DNA of 64,000 nt from Nocardioides halotolerans DSM 19273 (GTDB lineage Bacteria; Actinomycetota; Actinomycetes; Propionibacteriales; Nocardioidaceae), in assembly GCF_000422805.1 (NCBI RefSeq), contig NZ_KE383923.1, forward strand, positions 560,773-624,772, in the 5' to 3' direction. Positions 1 through 8,473 of the stretch are shown in pieces. The position numbers and the translations under genes are program-made. The stretch's first letter is position 1, and every line of letters starts with the position of its first letter. The notes under the pieces are model-generated. The model had not been told where the DNA came from, did no database searches, and saw only the letters and a list, made by a program, of their open reading frames with translations.

Positions 1-544
1 CCCGGAACTTGCCGTGCACCGGGTCGCTCATGGCCAGCCCGTGGCGCCGGTCCCAGAAGCCGAGGCAGTCGTAGAACGCGGCCTTCGAGTGGTTGCGGAA
101 GCCCTGCTTCCACGTGCGGCCGCCGTCGTCGGTGCGGTAGATCCGCGAGTCGCCCGCCGACCCGATCGACAGGATCACCGCGTGACGGGAGTCCCACGCC
201 TCGATGTCGCGGAACTCCAGGTCGGTGGTGTCACCGCCCGGCGACACGTCCTTCCAGTGCCTGCCGCCGTCGCCGGTGCGCAGCACGGTGCCCTCGGTGC
301 CGCTCACCCACGCGATCTTGCGGGTGACCGGCGCCAGACCGCGGAACTGCGCGTCGGTGCCGGTCTGCACGTCCCGCCAGGACAGGCCGGTGCGGGTCTT
401 GGCGTCGGCCGGGCTGTGCGCCTGGGCCGACGGCGGGGCCAGGCTCACGAGGGACGCGAGCAGGGCCAGGGAGAGCAGTGTCGTGACGAGTAGTGGCAGC
501 GAGCGCGGCCGCGCGCGTGGCAGCGTCAGGGATCCCGAGATCAT
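1..544 (-). CDS. secreted YCF48/BNR-like beta-propeller protein (3' part cut by window edge)
   Basis: About 181 residues are visible; the C-terminal part lies off the left edge. A positively charged N-terminus and a long hydrophobic stretch ending near AQAHS form a clear Sec signal peptide. The mature part carries repeated blades with the pattern TGDGGRHWK and TDDGGRTWKQ, typical of YCF48/sortilin-like (BNR) propellers that are often annotated as oxidoreductases. It is expected to be exported; no enzymatic role can be assigned. The ATG at 544 is supported by a leaderless -10 TAAGTT exactly six bases upstream. It lies just downstream of the VanW-family gene on the same strand, but its own -10 suggests separate transcription. 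Confidence 0.75.
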   Translation of the reverse strand, partial: MISGSLTLPRARPRSLPLLVTTLLSLALLASLVSLAPPSAQAHSPADAKTRTGLSWRDVQTGTDAQFRGLAPVTRKIAWVSGTEGTVLRTGDGGRHWKDVSPGGDTTDLEFRDIEAWDSRHAVILSIGSAGDSRIYRTDDGGRTWKQGFRNHSKAAFYDCLGFWDRRHGLAMSDPVHGKFR

Positions 545-553
545 GCGGCCAAC

Positions 554-2218
554 TTACGCCCCGGGCACCGCCTGGCAGACCACGGCCGGCAGCGGCTGGT
601 AGGTCGTGGTCACGGTGTCGGTGCGCACCGGCGTCGGGTCTCCGGCCCGGGTGACGGTGCGCACGAGGTCGACGGTGAAGCCGTCCGCGCCGGCGCTCGG
701 CACGCACGCCGGGTCGGCGCTCGGGACGGTCGTCCGCGGCGTCGGCGCGTAGCGGGCGCTGGTCGAGGCGCTGACGTCGTACTCCTTGGTCGACCACGCG
801 TCGACCACCACCGAGCCCGGCGTGCCCGGCGCTCCCGGCACGAGCCGCGCCGACAGCAGCACGCCGTGCGTGGAGTCGTTGCGCAGCTGCAGGTCGTGGG
901 TGGCGTCGACCATCGCGTCGCGGCCCTCGGGCAGACCGTCGGCGTACGCCGCGGAGCCGGTCCGCGTGACGTCGACCAGCCCGGCCAGGAAGCCGGCGTT
1001 CCAGGTGGCCGTGGCGAGGCGCGTGCCGGAGCCGTTGACCGGGCCGACCCGGCCGTTGAACGAGAACGTGTCGCCCGGGCGCAGCAGCGCCCCCGAGAGC
1101 CGGTTGACCGCGTCGGCGAACGACGGGCCGACCGTCGACGGCACCGAGACCGTGAAGTTGGCGACGGGCTCGGTCACCCCGAGGCGCTTGGCGTCCCTGG
1201 TCGTGAACGCCGCCTTGGTCGCGGTGCCCGTGACGGGCACCGTCCGCGCCGCGCCGGAGGCCGTGACGCCCTGGAGGAACGCAGCGGCGACCCCGGCCTC
1301 GTCGTAGGTCTGGCCGGCCACCGCCTTGACCACCGTGGGGGCGCCGTCCTGCAGCGCGACCGTGGCGTCGACCGGCTGGGTGGCCTGGGCGTCGGGGACG
1401 ACGAGCGCGGCGAGCCCGGCCATGTCGACGTCGAGGGCGAGGGTGCCCTCGCGGTCCACCAGGCTGAGGAGGTCGGCGTACTGACGCGGCTGGAGGGTGA
1501 CCTGCGAGCCGGCGAACGCCAGCGTGACCGGCCCGGAGACCGCCGGGTTGGCGATCGTGGCGAGGGCGTTGTCGAGGTCGGCCTGGTCGACGTCGGGCTG
1601 GCGCAGGAGCAGCGGCAGCCGCACCGCCGAGACGCCGTCGGCGTAGCTCGCGACCAGCGCCAGACGCGCGTGCTCGTGGTCGATCTGCACGCCGTTCTGG
1701 GGCGGGGTGAGCGCGATCCGGCCGCCGGACAGCGAGATGCCGGCGTCGCGGGCCGGCTGCCCGGCCCGCTGGTCGAGCGCGGAGAGCAGCGAGTCGAGCT
1801 TGCGGTCGTCGACCTCGACGACCGGCGCCAGGTCGTCGCCGCCGCCGTAGTAGCGCCAGAGCTCGCGGGGGTCCCAGCTCCGGGGGTGCAGGGCCTGCGC
1901 GACCGTCGCGGCGTAGTCGACGGACAGGCCTGCGTCGGCGGGCGCGACCTGGGTGACCACCGTGCCGGCCGCCACCGTGATCGGCTGCTGGCCGTGGGTC
2001 CGCAGGCCGCGGGCGAGCGCCGAGGCGGCGGCGGTCGCGTCGCGGCCTCCGATGTCGACGCCGGCCACCGTGGTGCCGCGCGGGACCTTGCCGTTCGCAC
2101 CGGCGTACGCCGCCACCCAGGCGCCGGCGCTCATGGCGAGCACGACGAGCAGGATCAGCACGACGGCCTGCCCGCCCTCGGCCTCGTGGCCGACTCCGCG
2201 TCGTCTCGTGCGCCTCAC
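554..2218 (-). CDS. VanW family protein with peptidoglycan-binding-like (PG_binding_4) domain
   Basis: A 554-residue membrane-anchored envelope protein. A basic N-terminus is followed by one transmembrane helix (about residues 14-35), then a GVDIGG-type PG_binding_4 region, and a C-terminal VanW domain with the stretch LRPGDTFSFNGRVGP and a GSGTRLATATWNA segment. VanW proteins occur beside vancomycin-resistance genes, but most actinobacterial members are housekeeping cell-wall proteins of unknown activity, so no resistance role should be inferred. The GTG at 2218 is chosen because a -10 TACAGT lies exactly six bases upstream; the frame stays open beyond it into the DUF6113 gene, but that extension is a shadow. 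Confidence 0.85.
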   Translation of the reverse strand: MRRTRRRGVGHEAEGGQAVVLILLVVLAMSAGAWVAAYAGANGKVPRGTTVAGVDIGGRDATAAASALARGLRTHGQQPITVAAGTVVTQVAPADAGLSVDYAATVAQALHPRSWDPRELWRYYGGGDDLAPVVEVDDRKLDSLLSALDQRAGQPARDAGISLSGGRIALTPPQNGVQIDHEHARLALVASYADGVSAVRLPLLLRQPDVDQADLDNALATIANPAVSGPVTLAFAGSQVTLQPRQYADLLSLVDREGTLALDVDMAGLAALVVPDAQATQPVDATVALQDGAPTVVKAVAGQTYDEAGVAAAFLQGVTASGAARTVPVTGTATKAAFTTRDAKRLGVTEPVANFTVSVPSTVGPSFADAVNRLSGALLRPGDTFSFNGRVGPVNGSGTRLATATWNAGFLAGLVDVTRTGSAAYADGLPEGRDAMVDATHDLQLRNDSTHGVLLSARLVPGAPGTPGSVVVDAWSTKEYDVSASTSARYAPTPRTTVPSADPACVPSAGADGFTVDLVRTVTRAGDPTPVRTDTVTTTYQPLPAVVCQAVPGA

Positions 2219-2240
2219 AGGTTCACTGTAGGAACAGGAG

Positions 2241-2615
2241 TCACTCCACAGGTGCTTTTGCGCCGGAAGTTCGCGCACTGGTGCGCGACGCGCCCCCACC
2301 GGGCCGCGGCAGCGTGGCGATGGTGACGCAGAGGACGAGCAGCGCCAGCCCGAGCACGACGTAGCCCTGACCGGTGGAGGCGACGAGGTAGTCGCCCTCG
2401 CCACGCCGGACCGCGAACATCGCGATCGTGCCGACGAACCCGAGCGCCAGGGGCAGCCGCAGCGCCCAGCCCGGCGGGGTGGCGAGGAGCAGCAGCACGG
2501 TGGCCGCCGCCGCGAGCACCAGCCCCCACCACCACTGGTAGACCGCGACGGTGCCGACGGCCGTCCCGATGCCCGCCAGCAGCGTCACCGGGGCCAGCCG
2601 GACACCGTCGCCCAT
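2241..2615 (-). CDS. DUF6113 family membrane protein
   Basis: A 124-residue integral membrane protein with about four hydrophobic helices and a polar, Arg/Ser-rich tail. It begins three bases after the mshB stop on the same strand, so it is almost certainly translated from the mshB transcript. Small membrane proteins of this type follow mshB in several actinobacteria and are grouped as DUF6113; the function is not known. A link to mycothiol synthesis is only positional. Confidence 0.7.
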   Translation of the reverse strand: MGDGVRLAPVTLLAGIGTAVGTVAVYQWWWGLVLAAAATVLLLLATPPGWALRLPLALGFVGTIAMFAVRRGEGDYLVASTGQGYVVLGLALLVLCVTIATLPRPGGGASRTSARTSGAKAPVE

Positions 2616-2618
2616 GCG

Positions 2619-3545
2619 TCAGGCCTGGAGCTCGACGCCCGCGAACAGGTCGGACTCCAGGCCGTCGTCGCCGAGCTCGCCACGCGTGCCCTTGGCGATC
2701 CGGAAGAACTCCTCGCCCCACAGCTGGTTGCCCTCGTTGTTGGAGAGCGCGAAGAAGGGCCCGTCGAGCTGGATCTGCGTGGGGTAAGCGCGCATGGCGT
2801 CCATCTTCTGGTCGAGGTGGGCCGAGCCGTCGACGCGCGCGGCGAGGTTGTCGTCGGAGGTGATGAACGGCGGCAGCTGGCCGTCGGGGTCGATCCCCTC
2901 GAACGTCGTCGTGTCGCCGGCGTCGCGGAGCGCCCGGAGGCTCGCCCGCATCCGGCTCTCGGACATCGCGCCCCAGTAGATCTTGGCGATGTCCCACGGC
3001 TCGCCGAGGTCACGGGAGTACGACGGCACCGCGGCCAGGTGCGCGGCGTAGGTCGCCACGCGGTGGGCCTGGATGTGGTCGGGGTGGCCGTAGCCGCCGA
3101 ACTGGTCGTAGGTGACGAGCACCTGCGGTCGCACCTCGCGGATCACCCGGACGAGGTGGTCGGCGGCCTCGGTGAGGTCGGCGTTCCAGAAGGCGTTGTC
3201 GTGGAGGGTGTCGGCCGGGATGGCGTAGCCGTCGTCGTGCCACTTCATGCCGGAGTCGCGGTAGGTCTGGAACCCGCCGAGCCAGCGGTGGTCGGTGACG
3301 CCGAGGACCCTCATCGCGTCGGCGATCTCGCCACGACGGTGCTCGCCGAGCTTGTCCTCCTGGTCGGCGGCTAGGTGCGCCAGCTCGGGCACCAGGATCT
3401 CGCCCATCTCGCCGGCCGTGCAGGTCACCAACGTGACGCCGGCGCCCTCCGCGACGTAGCGCGCCATCGTCGCGCCCTGCCCGATGGACTCGTCGTCGGG
3501 GTGGGCGTGGACGAGGAGCAGGCGCTTGTCGGGTCGGTCGGTCAC
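2619..3545 (-). CDS. mshB: N-acetyl-1-D-myo-inositol-2-amino-2-deoxy-alpha-D-glucopyranoside deacetylase (mycothiol biosynthesis)
   Basis: Catalyses deacetylation of GlcNAc-Ins to GlcN-Ins, the second committed step of mycothiol synthesis, in the cytoplasm. The 308-residue protein belongs to the zinc LmbE/PIG-L family: HAHPDDES near residue 15 supplies the zinc-binding His and Asp-Asp, and GHPDHIQAHR supplies the further His ligands. Length matches MshB. It could be the related mycothiol conjugate amidase Mca, but the downstream DUF6113 gene and overall sequence favour MshB. The GTG at 3545 overlaps the stop of the upstream NUDIX gene in a GTGA arrangement, which fixes the start by translational coupling. 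Confidence 0.88.
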   Translation of the reverse strand: MTDRPDKRLLLVHAHPDDESIGQGATMARYVAEGAGVTLVTCTAGEMGEILVPELAHLAADQEDKLGEHRRGEIADAMRVLGVTDHRWLGGFQTYRDSGMKWHDDGYAIPADTLHDNAFWNADLTEAADHLVRVIREVRPQVLVTYDQFGGYGHPDHIQAHRVATYAAHLAAVPSYSRDLGEPWDIAKIYWGAMSESRMRASLRALRDAGDTTTFEGIDPDGQLPPFITSDDNLAARVDGSAHLDQKMDAMRAYPTQIQLDGPFFALSNNEGNQLWGEEFFRIAKGTRGELGDDGLESDLFAGVELQA

Positions 3546-3940
3546 CTCTCCAGCGTAGAGATGAGCGCGGACAGCTCGGCCAGGAAGGGTCGGTCGGGCT
3601 CCAGCCAGTCGACCTCGCCGAGCTCGTCGGCACCGAGCCACCGGACAGCGTCGTGCTCGGTCGGCACCGGCTCACCGTCGTCGGCCGTCGCGACCGCGAC
3701 CCGCAGCAGGTGGGTCTCGCCGATCGGCGCCTCGCCCTCGAGCCAGCGCTCGACGGTGATCCGCAGGCCGAGCTCCTCACGCACCTCGCGGACCAGCGAG
3801 GCGTCGTCGGTCTCGCCCGGCTCGACCTTGCCGCCGGGGAGCTCCCACCGACCCGCCGCGGCTGCGGGCGCCGTACGCCGCGCGGCGAGCACGCGACCGT
3901 CCCTGACGATCGCGGCGCCGACCACGACCCGTCGCTCCAC
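3542..3940 (-). CDS. NUDIX hydrolase, (deoxy)nucleoside triphosphate pyrophosphohydrolase (MutT type)
   Basis: A protein of about 132 residues with a complete Nudix box: GGKVEPGETDDASLVREV continuing into REELGL, i.e. G-x5-E-x7-R-E-x2-E-E-x-G. It likely removes pyrophosphate from oxidised or alternative nucleotides (MutT/CTP pyrophosphohydrolase group, judging by the RWELPGG motif). GTG codons at 3940 and 3955 and a TTG at 3952 are all possible starts; 3940 is preferred because 3955 leaves no room from the divergent gene starting at 3956. It is coupled to mshB by a 4-base overlap. The frame is open far upstream through the repeat block, but that is not coding. Confidence 0.8.
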   Translation of the reverse strand: MERRVVVGAAIVRDGRVLAARRTAPAAAAGRWELPGGKVEPGETDDASLVREVREELGLRITVERWLEGEAPIGETHLLRVAVATADDGEPVPTEHDAVRWLGADELGEVDWLEPDRPFLAELSALISTLER

Positions 3941-3955
3941 ATCTACAGTCAACAC

Positions 3956-4987
3956 GTGACGTCGACCCCGGGCTCCCCCGGCGTGCACCTGCTCCGCACC
4001 GAGGAGAACGTCGCCGAGATCGACGCCCTCGCCGAGCGGCTCGGGGGCCGCGTCGGCCTTCCGTCGCTCCTCCGGGACCTCAACCGCCGCGCCCGGCGCA
4101 CCCTCGCGCCCGGGCTCGCCGTGCACCGGGCGCTCACCTGGGACCGCGCGGACCGGCGCGACCCCCTCTGGTGGCCGCAGGGCATCTCGACCTCCGCCGA
4201 CGCCTCGGACACCGAGGACGTCGAGGGCCGCCGGGTGCTGGTGGTCTCGTGGTACGCCAAGGACGACCGGGGCGCCCGCGTGACATTCCTCGACCTGGCC
4301 ACCCGGCGCTACCGCCACGTCCTGCTCGTCGAGCCCGTCGTCGTCGACGGCCGGGTGGACATCAAGCCGCTCAAGGTGCACGCCGGCGGGCTGGTGTGGC
4401 ACGGCCCGTACCTCCACGTCGCCGCCACCGCCCGCGGCGTCTACACCTGCCGGCTCGACGACCTGCTGCGGGTGCCCGACGACGGGCCGGTGCACACCCA
4501 CGGCTACCGCTACGTGCTGCCGCTGCGGTTCGCCTACAAGGCGGTCACCGACGAGGGCCTCGAGCGGCTGCGCTACTCCTTCCTCTCCCTCGACCGGTCC
4601 AGCTCGCCGGCCGAGCTGGTGGTCGGCGAGTACGGCGGCACCAGCCAGACGCGTCGACTGGCGCGGTTCGCCCTCGACCCGGAGACGCAGTTCCTCGCGG
4701 TCGGCGAGGACGGCGTCTCGCGCCCGGCCGTGGTCGACGACGGCGGCGTGGTGCGCACCCAGGGCGCGGCGGTGGCGCACGGTCGCTGGTACCTCACCCG
4801 CTCCACCGGACCGTGGGTCCCCGGCTCGATCTACGTCGGCACGCCCGGCGACTTCCGCCGGCACCGCTGGGCCACGCCCATGGGGCCCGAGGACATCGCC
4901 TGGTGGCCCTCGACGGACCTGCTCTGGTCGGTCACCGAGCACCCCCGACGCCGGTGGGTCTACAGCATGAAGCGGTCGCGGTTCTGA
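3956..4987 (+). CDS. conserved hypothetical protein, possible beta-propeller
   Basis: A 343-residue protein with no signal peptide and no membrane helix. I do not recognise the family. It is rich in aromatic beta-strand-like segments, with repeated phrases such as GLVWHGPYLHVAATARGVY and RWYLTRSTGPW that look like propeller blades, and ends MKRSRF. Such W/Y/G-rich repeats suggest a beta-propeller that binds a ligand or protein, but this is inference. The GTG at 3956 sits exactly six bases after a -10 TACAGT (3944-3949), indicating a leaderless transcript; it diverges from the NUDIX gene with almost no intergenic space. Immediately downstream is the repeat block at 4988-5366. Confidence 0.6.
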   Translation: MTSTPGSPGVHLLRTEENVAEIDALAERLGGRVGLPSLLRDLNRRARRTLAPGLAVHRALTWDRADRRDPLWWPQGISTSADASDTEDVEGRRVLVVSWYAKDDRGARVTFLDLATRRYRHVLLVEPVVVDGRVDIKPLKVHAGGLVWHGPYLHVAATARGVYTCRLDDLLRVPDDGPVHTHGYRYVLPLRFAYKAVTDEGLERLRYSFLSLDRSSSPAELVVGEYGGTSQTRRLARFALDPETQFLAVGEDGVSRPAVVDDGGVVRTQGAAVAHGRWYLTRSTGPWVPGSIYVGTPGDFRRHRWATPMGPEDIAWWPSTDLLWSVTEHPRRRWVYSMKRSRF

Positions 4988-5366
4988 TACCCCCGCTAGC
5001 TTCGGCCCCCTCTGGATACCCCCGCGAGCTTCGGCCCCCAATCCGCGGCGCCAGCTTCGCGGCGCCTCGCTCGCTGGCCCTCGCGCGGCGCGAGCGCCAA
5101 GGCCCGGAGGCCGATCGCGGGGCGCCTCGCTGCGCTCGGAAAAACCGGGTCGCTTCGCTCCCACCGCTCCCATTGCTTCACCCCCGCGAGCTTCGGCCCC
5201 CAATCCGCGGCGCCAGCTTCGCGGCGCCTCGCTCGCTGCACTCGCTGCGGCGCGGGCGCCGCGGCTCGGAGGCCGATCGCGGGGCGCCTCGCTGCGCTCG
5301 GACAAACCGGGTCGCTGCGCTCCCACGCTCCCATTGCGCTACCTGATCCCCCGCGAGCTTCGGGGG
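4988..5366. repeat. dispersed ~160-bp intergenic repeat, block A (two full copies plus two fragments)
   Basis: No gene lies between 4988 and 5380. Two full units, 5017-5175 and 5180-5337, share the order: CCCCGCGAGCTTCGGCCCCC, a CCAGCTTCGCGGCGCCTCGC block, a GGAGGCCGATCGCGGGGCG block, and an end close to CGGGTCGCTGCGCTCCCA. A truncated head lies at 4988-5015 and another at about 5346-5366. The last fragment (CCCCCG, seven bases, CGGGGG) can fold as a short hairpin. Two more full copies, inverted, lie at 57884-58258. The copies sit downstream of genes that end toward them. No terminal inverted repeats or transposase are visible. Confidence 0.8.
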
Positions 5367-5380
5367 TGCCTCGCTGCGGT

Positions 5381-6217
5381 TCACATCGGCCGGGGAAGCA
5401 GCGCGAGCTGGCGGCTCTGGGCGACCAGGCGGCCGGCGGAGTCCCAGATCTCGCAGTCCTCCTCGAACATGCCGGCGGCCAGGTTGCGGGTCTCGTGGCG
5501 GACCTTCAGCCACCCGGGCGCGGGGTGGGCGCGCACGTGCACGGTCAGCTCCAGGGTCGGTGCCCAGCCGGGCATGCCGAGGTCGAAGGTGACGGGCGGC
5601 AGGACGTCGCAGACGGTCAGGAGCGACAGCGCGTCGATCGCGCGGCCGTCGGGCCACTGGAACCAGCCCGCGATCACGCCGGTCATCCCGGGCTCGCCCT
5701 CGCCCCACGCCGCGTGGGCCGGGTCGAGCCGGAGGTCGAAGCGGTCGAGCATCGGCACGAACGCGCGGATCTCCTCGGGAGAGTCGCTGGTGCGGATGCA
5801 GTCGTCCGGTGGCGGCAGCGCCGGCTCGGTCGCAGTGGTGCGGACGTCGGGCGCGCGTTCCGCGAACCGGGCCAGGTCGCCGCAGGTGGCGAGCGCGGTG
5901 ATCCGGGTGGCGCCGTCCTGCACCACCTCCACAGCGGCTGTCGCGACCGACCCACCCTCGCGGCGTACGTCGACCGCCACCGTGGCCGGCCCCGGCGTCG
6001 AGGCGGACACGTAGTGCGCGCTGACCGCGACCGGGTCCGGCTTGGCGGGCAGGGCCGCACGCAGGGCCTGGCCCATCACGGCGAGCAGGTAGCCGCCGTT
6101 GAGCCCGCCGCCCACGACCCAGCCCGCCGACAGCTCGGCGGCGTACCGGCCCTCGCCGTCGGGCGAGACCGCCGTCGACCGGTCGAACTCGAAGTCCGCC
6201 GGGGCCGGCTCGGTCAC
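5381..6217 (-). CDS. acyl-CoA thioesterase-like protein (double hot-dog, TesB-like)
   Basis: About 278 residues from GTG 6217, or 280 from the ATG at 6223. The N-terminal half contains GWVVGGGLNGGYLLAVMGQAL and HYVSASTPGP, characteristic of TesB-like thioesterase double hot-dog proteins; the C-terminal half carries DCEIWDSAGRLVAQSRQLA, the typical final strand motif. It probably hydrolyses acyl-CoA or a related thioester in the cytoplasm; the substrate is unknown. The GTG at 6217 overlaps the stop of the upstream VOC gene by four bases (GTGA), so the two are co-translated. Repeat block A lies immediately downstream. Confidence 0.75.
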   Translation of the reverse strand: MTEPAPADFEFDRSTAVSPDGEGRYAAELSAGWVVGGGLNGGYLLAVMGQALRAALPAKPDPVAVSAHYVSASTPGPATVAVDVRREGGSVATAAVEVVQDGATRITALATCGDLARFAERAPDVRTTATEPALPPPDDCIRTSDSPEEIRAFVPMLDRFDLRLDPAHAAWGEGEPGMTGVIAGWFQWPDGRAIDALSLLTVCDVLPPVTFDLGMPGWAPTLELTVHVRAHPAPGWLKVRHETRNLAAGMFEEDCEIWDSAGRLVAQSRQLALLPRPM

Positions 6218-6591
6218 TCCCACGTGCGTGCCTCCCGCTCGAAGTCGTCGCCCGTCTGGACGGGGACGACACAGAAGACGACCCCGGCCGGGTCCTGCAG
6301 GATCGTGTAGCCCCTGCGCTCCTCGACGATCGTCGCCCCGAGCGCCCGCACGCGGGCCACCTCGGCCGGCACGTCGTCGGTCTCGATGTCGAGGTGCACC
6401 CGCGGCTGCGTGCCGGGACCGGTGCGCTGGGCGGCGAGGTGCAGCGAGCCCGTCGTGCCGAGGGAGTGGTATTCCGGCGAGTCCTCCCGCACCGGAGTCA
6501 CGCCCTGGACCCCCGCCCAGAACGCCAGGCCCTCCGCCGCGTGCTCCTCGGGATGGTCGACCAGGACGATGCCGATCCGAGAGCGATGCAT
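6214..6591 (-). CDS. VOC (glyoxalase/bleomycin-resistance) family protein
   Basis: A 125-residue single VOC-fold protein. It has the beta-alpha-beta-beta-beta pattern with a WAGVQGV segment after the first helix, LHLAAQR and RVHLDIETDDV in the middle, and a terminal ILQDPAGVVFCVVP motif. Members include glyoxalase I, dioxygenases and antibiotic-binding proteins, so the reaction cannot be assigned. It is the first gene of a two-gene unit with the thioesterase. The ATG at 6591 is preceded by a likely -10 TACGGT seven bases upstream. Confidence 0.75.
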   Translation of the reverse strand: MHRSRIGIVLVDHPEEHAAEGLAFWAGVQGVTPVREDSPEYHSLGTTGSLHLAAQRTGPGTQPRVHLDIETDDVPAEVARVRALGATIVEERRGYTILQDPAGVVFCVVPVQTGDDFEREARTWE

Positions 6592-6756
6592 GGGCAGAAC
6601 CGTACTGACCCCGTCCCGACGGTGAGGATCCGCTCTTCGGTCCCCGCCCGGCGGCCCGGTCGCCGAGGGCCGTGTCTCTCGATTGCTGGTGGAGGCCGCC
6701 AGCGCGTGATCTGGCGCCGCAGTGAATTGAGGGACATGGCCTAGGCTCTCCCGGCG

Positions 6757-7515
6757 ATGCCCACCCCTCATGACGAGTCCGAGCGCGCCCTGGCGGAGTT
6801 CTGGACCGCGTACGTCGACGGCGGCAGGGGCGGGGCGGGCTACCTCCTCCGGCACTGGCGGGACTCGTGGGCGGCGTTCCGTGCGGTACGGCGGCTGCCG
6901 GTGGTCGAGGCGCGGCCCTCGGACACCCCCGGAGGCCGGGCGGTGCGCCGGGTGCTGGCCGGTCGGGCGGCGTACGGCGTGCCCAGCCGGCTGCTCGGCA
7001 CCGCGGTCCTCGAGGTGCCAGCGTCGGGCGAGGACTACCTCGTCGGCCGCCGCGCCCAGACCCTCCGCCGCAAGATCCGCTCCGCCGAGCGACACGGCCT
7101 CCGGGTCCGCACCATCGACGACGACCACGAGCGCCGCACCCTGGTCGAGGTCGCCAACCACGCCGAGCGGCACCACGTCGACCCGTCCTACCGCGTGCCG
7201 GACCCGAGCAACGCCGACCTCCTCGACCACGACGTGTGGCTCACCGTCGACGACGCGGACGGGCACCCGCTCCTGCTCGCGGTGGCTCCCCGTGACGGCG
7301 AGCTCGCCACGCTGCGCTACTTCCGCACCCTCGGTGCCGGCGACGCGCACAGCGACGCGCGCTACCTGGCCACCGCCGCCCTCGTGGCCGAGCTGTCCCG
7401 CCACGGCGTGCGCTACTTGCTCGACACCGCGACACCCGCCGAGCAGACCAACGGGCTGCGCCACTTCCAGCGCATGGTCGGCTTCCGCTACGTAAGAGTC
7501 CGGTTGATGGGTTGA
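6757..7515 (+). CDS. GNAT/FemAB-like acyltransferase family protein (hypothetical)
   Basis: 252 residues, cytoplasmic. The segment VGRRAQTLRRKIRSAERHGL resembles the start of the second GNAT-like half of FemAB/BioF2-type aminoacyl or acyl transferases, and the C-terminal part (HSDARYLATAALVAELSRHG followed by YLLDTATP and MVGFRYVRVRL) fits a GNAT fold with an acyl-CoA or aminoacyl-tRNA donor site. The substrate is unknown. A TAGGCT hexamer (6742-6747) lies nine bases before the ATG, so a leaderless or short-leader transcript is likely. It converges on the GH16 gene with 20 bases between stops. Confidence 0.55.
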   Translation: MPTPHDESERALAEFWTAYVDGGRGGAGYLLRHWRDSWAAFRAVRRLPVVEARPSDTPGGRAVRRVLAGRAAYGVPSRLLGTAVLEVPASGEDYLVGRRAQTLRRKIRSAERHGLRVRTIDDDHERRTLVEVANHAERHHVDPSYRVPDPSNADLLDHDVWLTVDDADGHPLLLAVAPRDGELATLRYFRTLGAGDAHSDARYLATAALVAELSRHGVRYLLDTATPAEQTNGLRHFQRMVGFRYVRVRLMG

Positions 7516-7535
7516 GCTGGAACGACGCAATTGGA

Positions 7536-8348
7536 TCAGGCGTAGACCCGAACCCAGTCGACGACCAGCTCCTGCGGGAACGTCAGGCTGTCGGGCACGT
7601 CGCCCCCGAGCACGCCGCCGATCGCGAGGTTGAGGATCAGGTAGAACGGCCTGTCGAAGGCCCAGTCGCCCTCGGCCTCGACCTCGTCGCGGGTGACGGT
7701 GCCGTACTCCTCGCCGTCGAGGTACCAGCTGATCGTGTCGTCGCTCCACTCGACGGCGTAGGTGTGCATGTCGGCGCTCAGCAGCGTGTCGCTGTCAGTG
7801 TCGGCCTGGAGGAACCAGTGGTCACCAGCGTCGTCGGCCCCGTGGACGGTGCCGATCACGTGCGACCGGTCGCGCCCGACGTACTCCATCGCGTCGATCT
7901 CGCCCACCGCCGGCCACTCGACGTCGTCGTCCTCGCCCATGGCCCAGAACGCCGGCCAGGTGCCGACCCCGGGCGGCATCTTGGCGCGGATCTCGAACCG
8001 CGCATGCTCCCAGCTCTCGATGCCCTGGGTCGTCAACCGCGCCGAGGTGATGTCGCGGTACCAGCCGTCGGCGCAGTTGCCCGACTCCTTGTTGGCCGAG
8101 ATCACGAGGTAGCCGTTGCCGTCGGTGTGCACGTTCTCGACGCTGTCGGTGTAGCACTGCTTCTCGTCGTCGGTGGCGTCGGCGAACTGCTCGAGGCGCC
8201 ACCTGGCCGGATCGGGCAGCTCGCCGTTGGCGCCGTCGAAGTCGTCGCTCCAGACGAGCGTGCGCTCCGGCTCGGCGTCGTCGCAGGCGCTCAGCACGGA
8301 CGCGCAGGCGAGCAGCGTCACCGCGACGGCCAGCACGCGTCGTGGCAC
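7536..8348 (-). CDS. glycoside hydrolase family 16 lipoprotein (endo-beta-glucanase-like)
   Basis: A 270-residue exported lipoprotein. The N-terminus has a short hydrophobic signal with lipobox LSAC and lipidated Cys about residue 22. The catalytic motif is EIDAMEYVG, matching GH16 E-x-D-x-x-E (nucleophile, assisting Asp, acid/base). Flanking GH16 features include FEIRAKMPPGVGTWPAFWAM before it and HTYAVEWSDDTISWYLDGE after it; the C-terminus DWVRVYA is a typical family ending. It likely cleaves beta-1,3- or mixed-linked glucans at the cell surface. The GTG at 8348 follows a purine-rich GGGGGAGG ribosome site. Confidence 0.88.
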   Translation of the reverse strand: MPRRVLAVAVTLLACASVLSACDDAEPERTLVWSDDFDGANGELPDPARWRLEQFADATDDEKQCYTDSVENVHTDGNGYLVISANKESGNCADGWYRDITSARLTTQGIESWEHARFEIRAKMPPGVGTWPAFWAMGEDDDVEWPAVGEIDAMEYVGRDRSHVIGTVHGADDAGDHWFLQADTDSDTLLSADMHTYAVEWSDDTISWYLDGEEYGTVTRDEVEAEGDWAFDRPFYLILNLAIGGVLGGDVPDSLTFPQELVVDWVRVYA

Positions 8349-8473
8349 CCGTCCGCCTCCCCCGTGATCCTCCGCCGGCGGCTGCCGGCCGCGACTGCTC
8401 GATGGCCGAGCACACTGTAGTTGGGACCGTCGGGCCCCGAGCCGAATCGGACCGGCCGACCCGCGACGACCGG

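Noticed and set aside
554..2218. Vancomycin resistance function for the VanW-family gene
   Set aside because: No vanH, vanA, vanX, vanR or vanS nearby; VanW domain alone does not imply resistance.
4987..5380. IS element remnant
   Set aside because: No inverted terminal repeats, target duplication or transposase fragment could be seen; called a dispersed repeat only.
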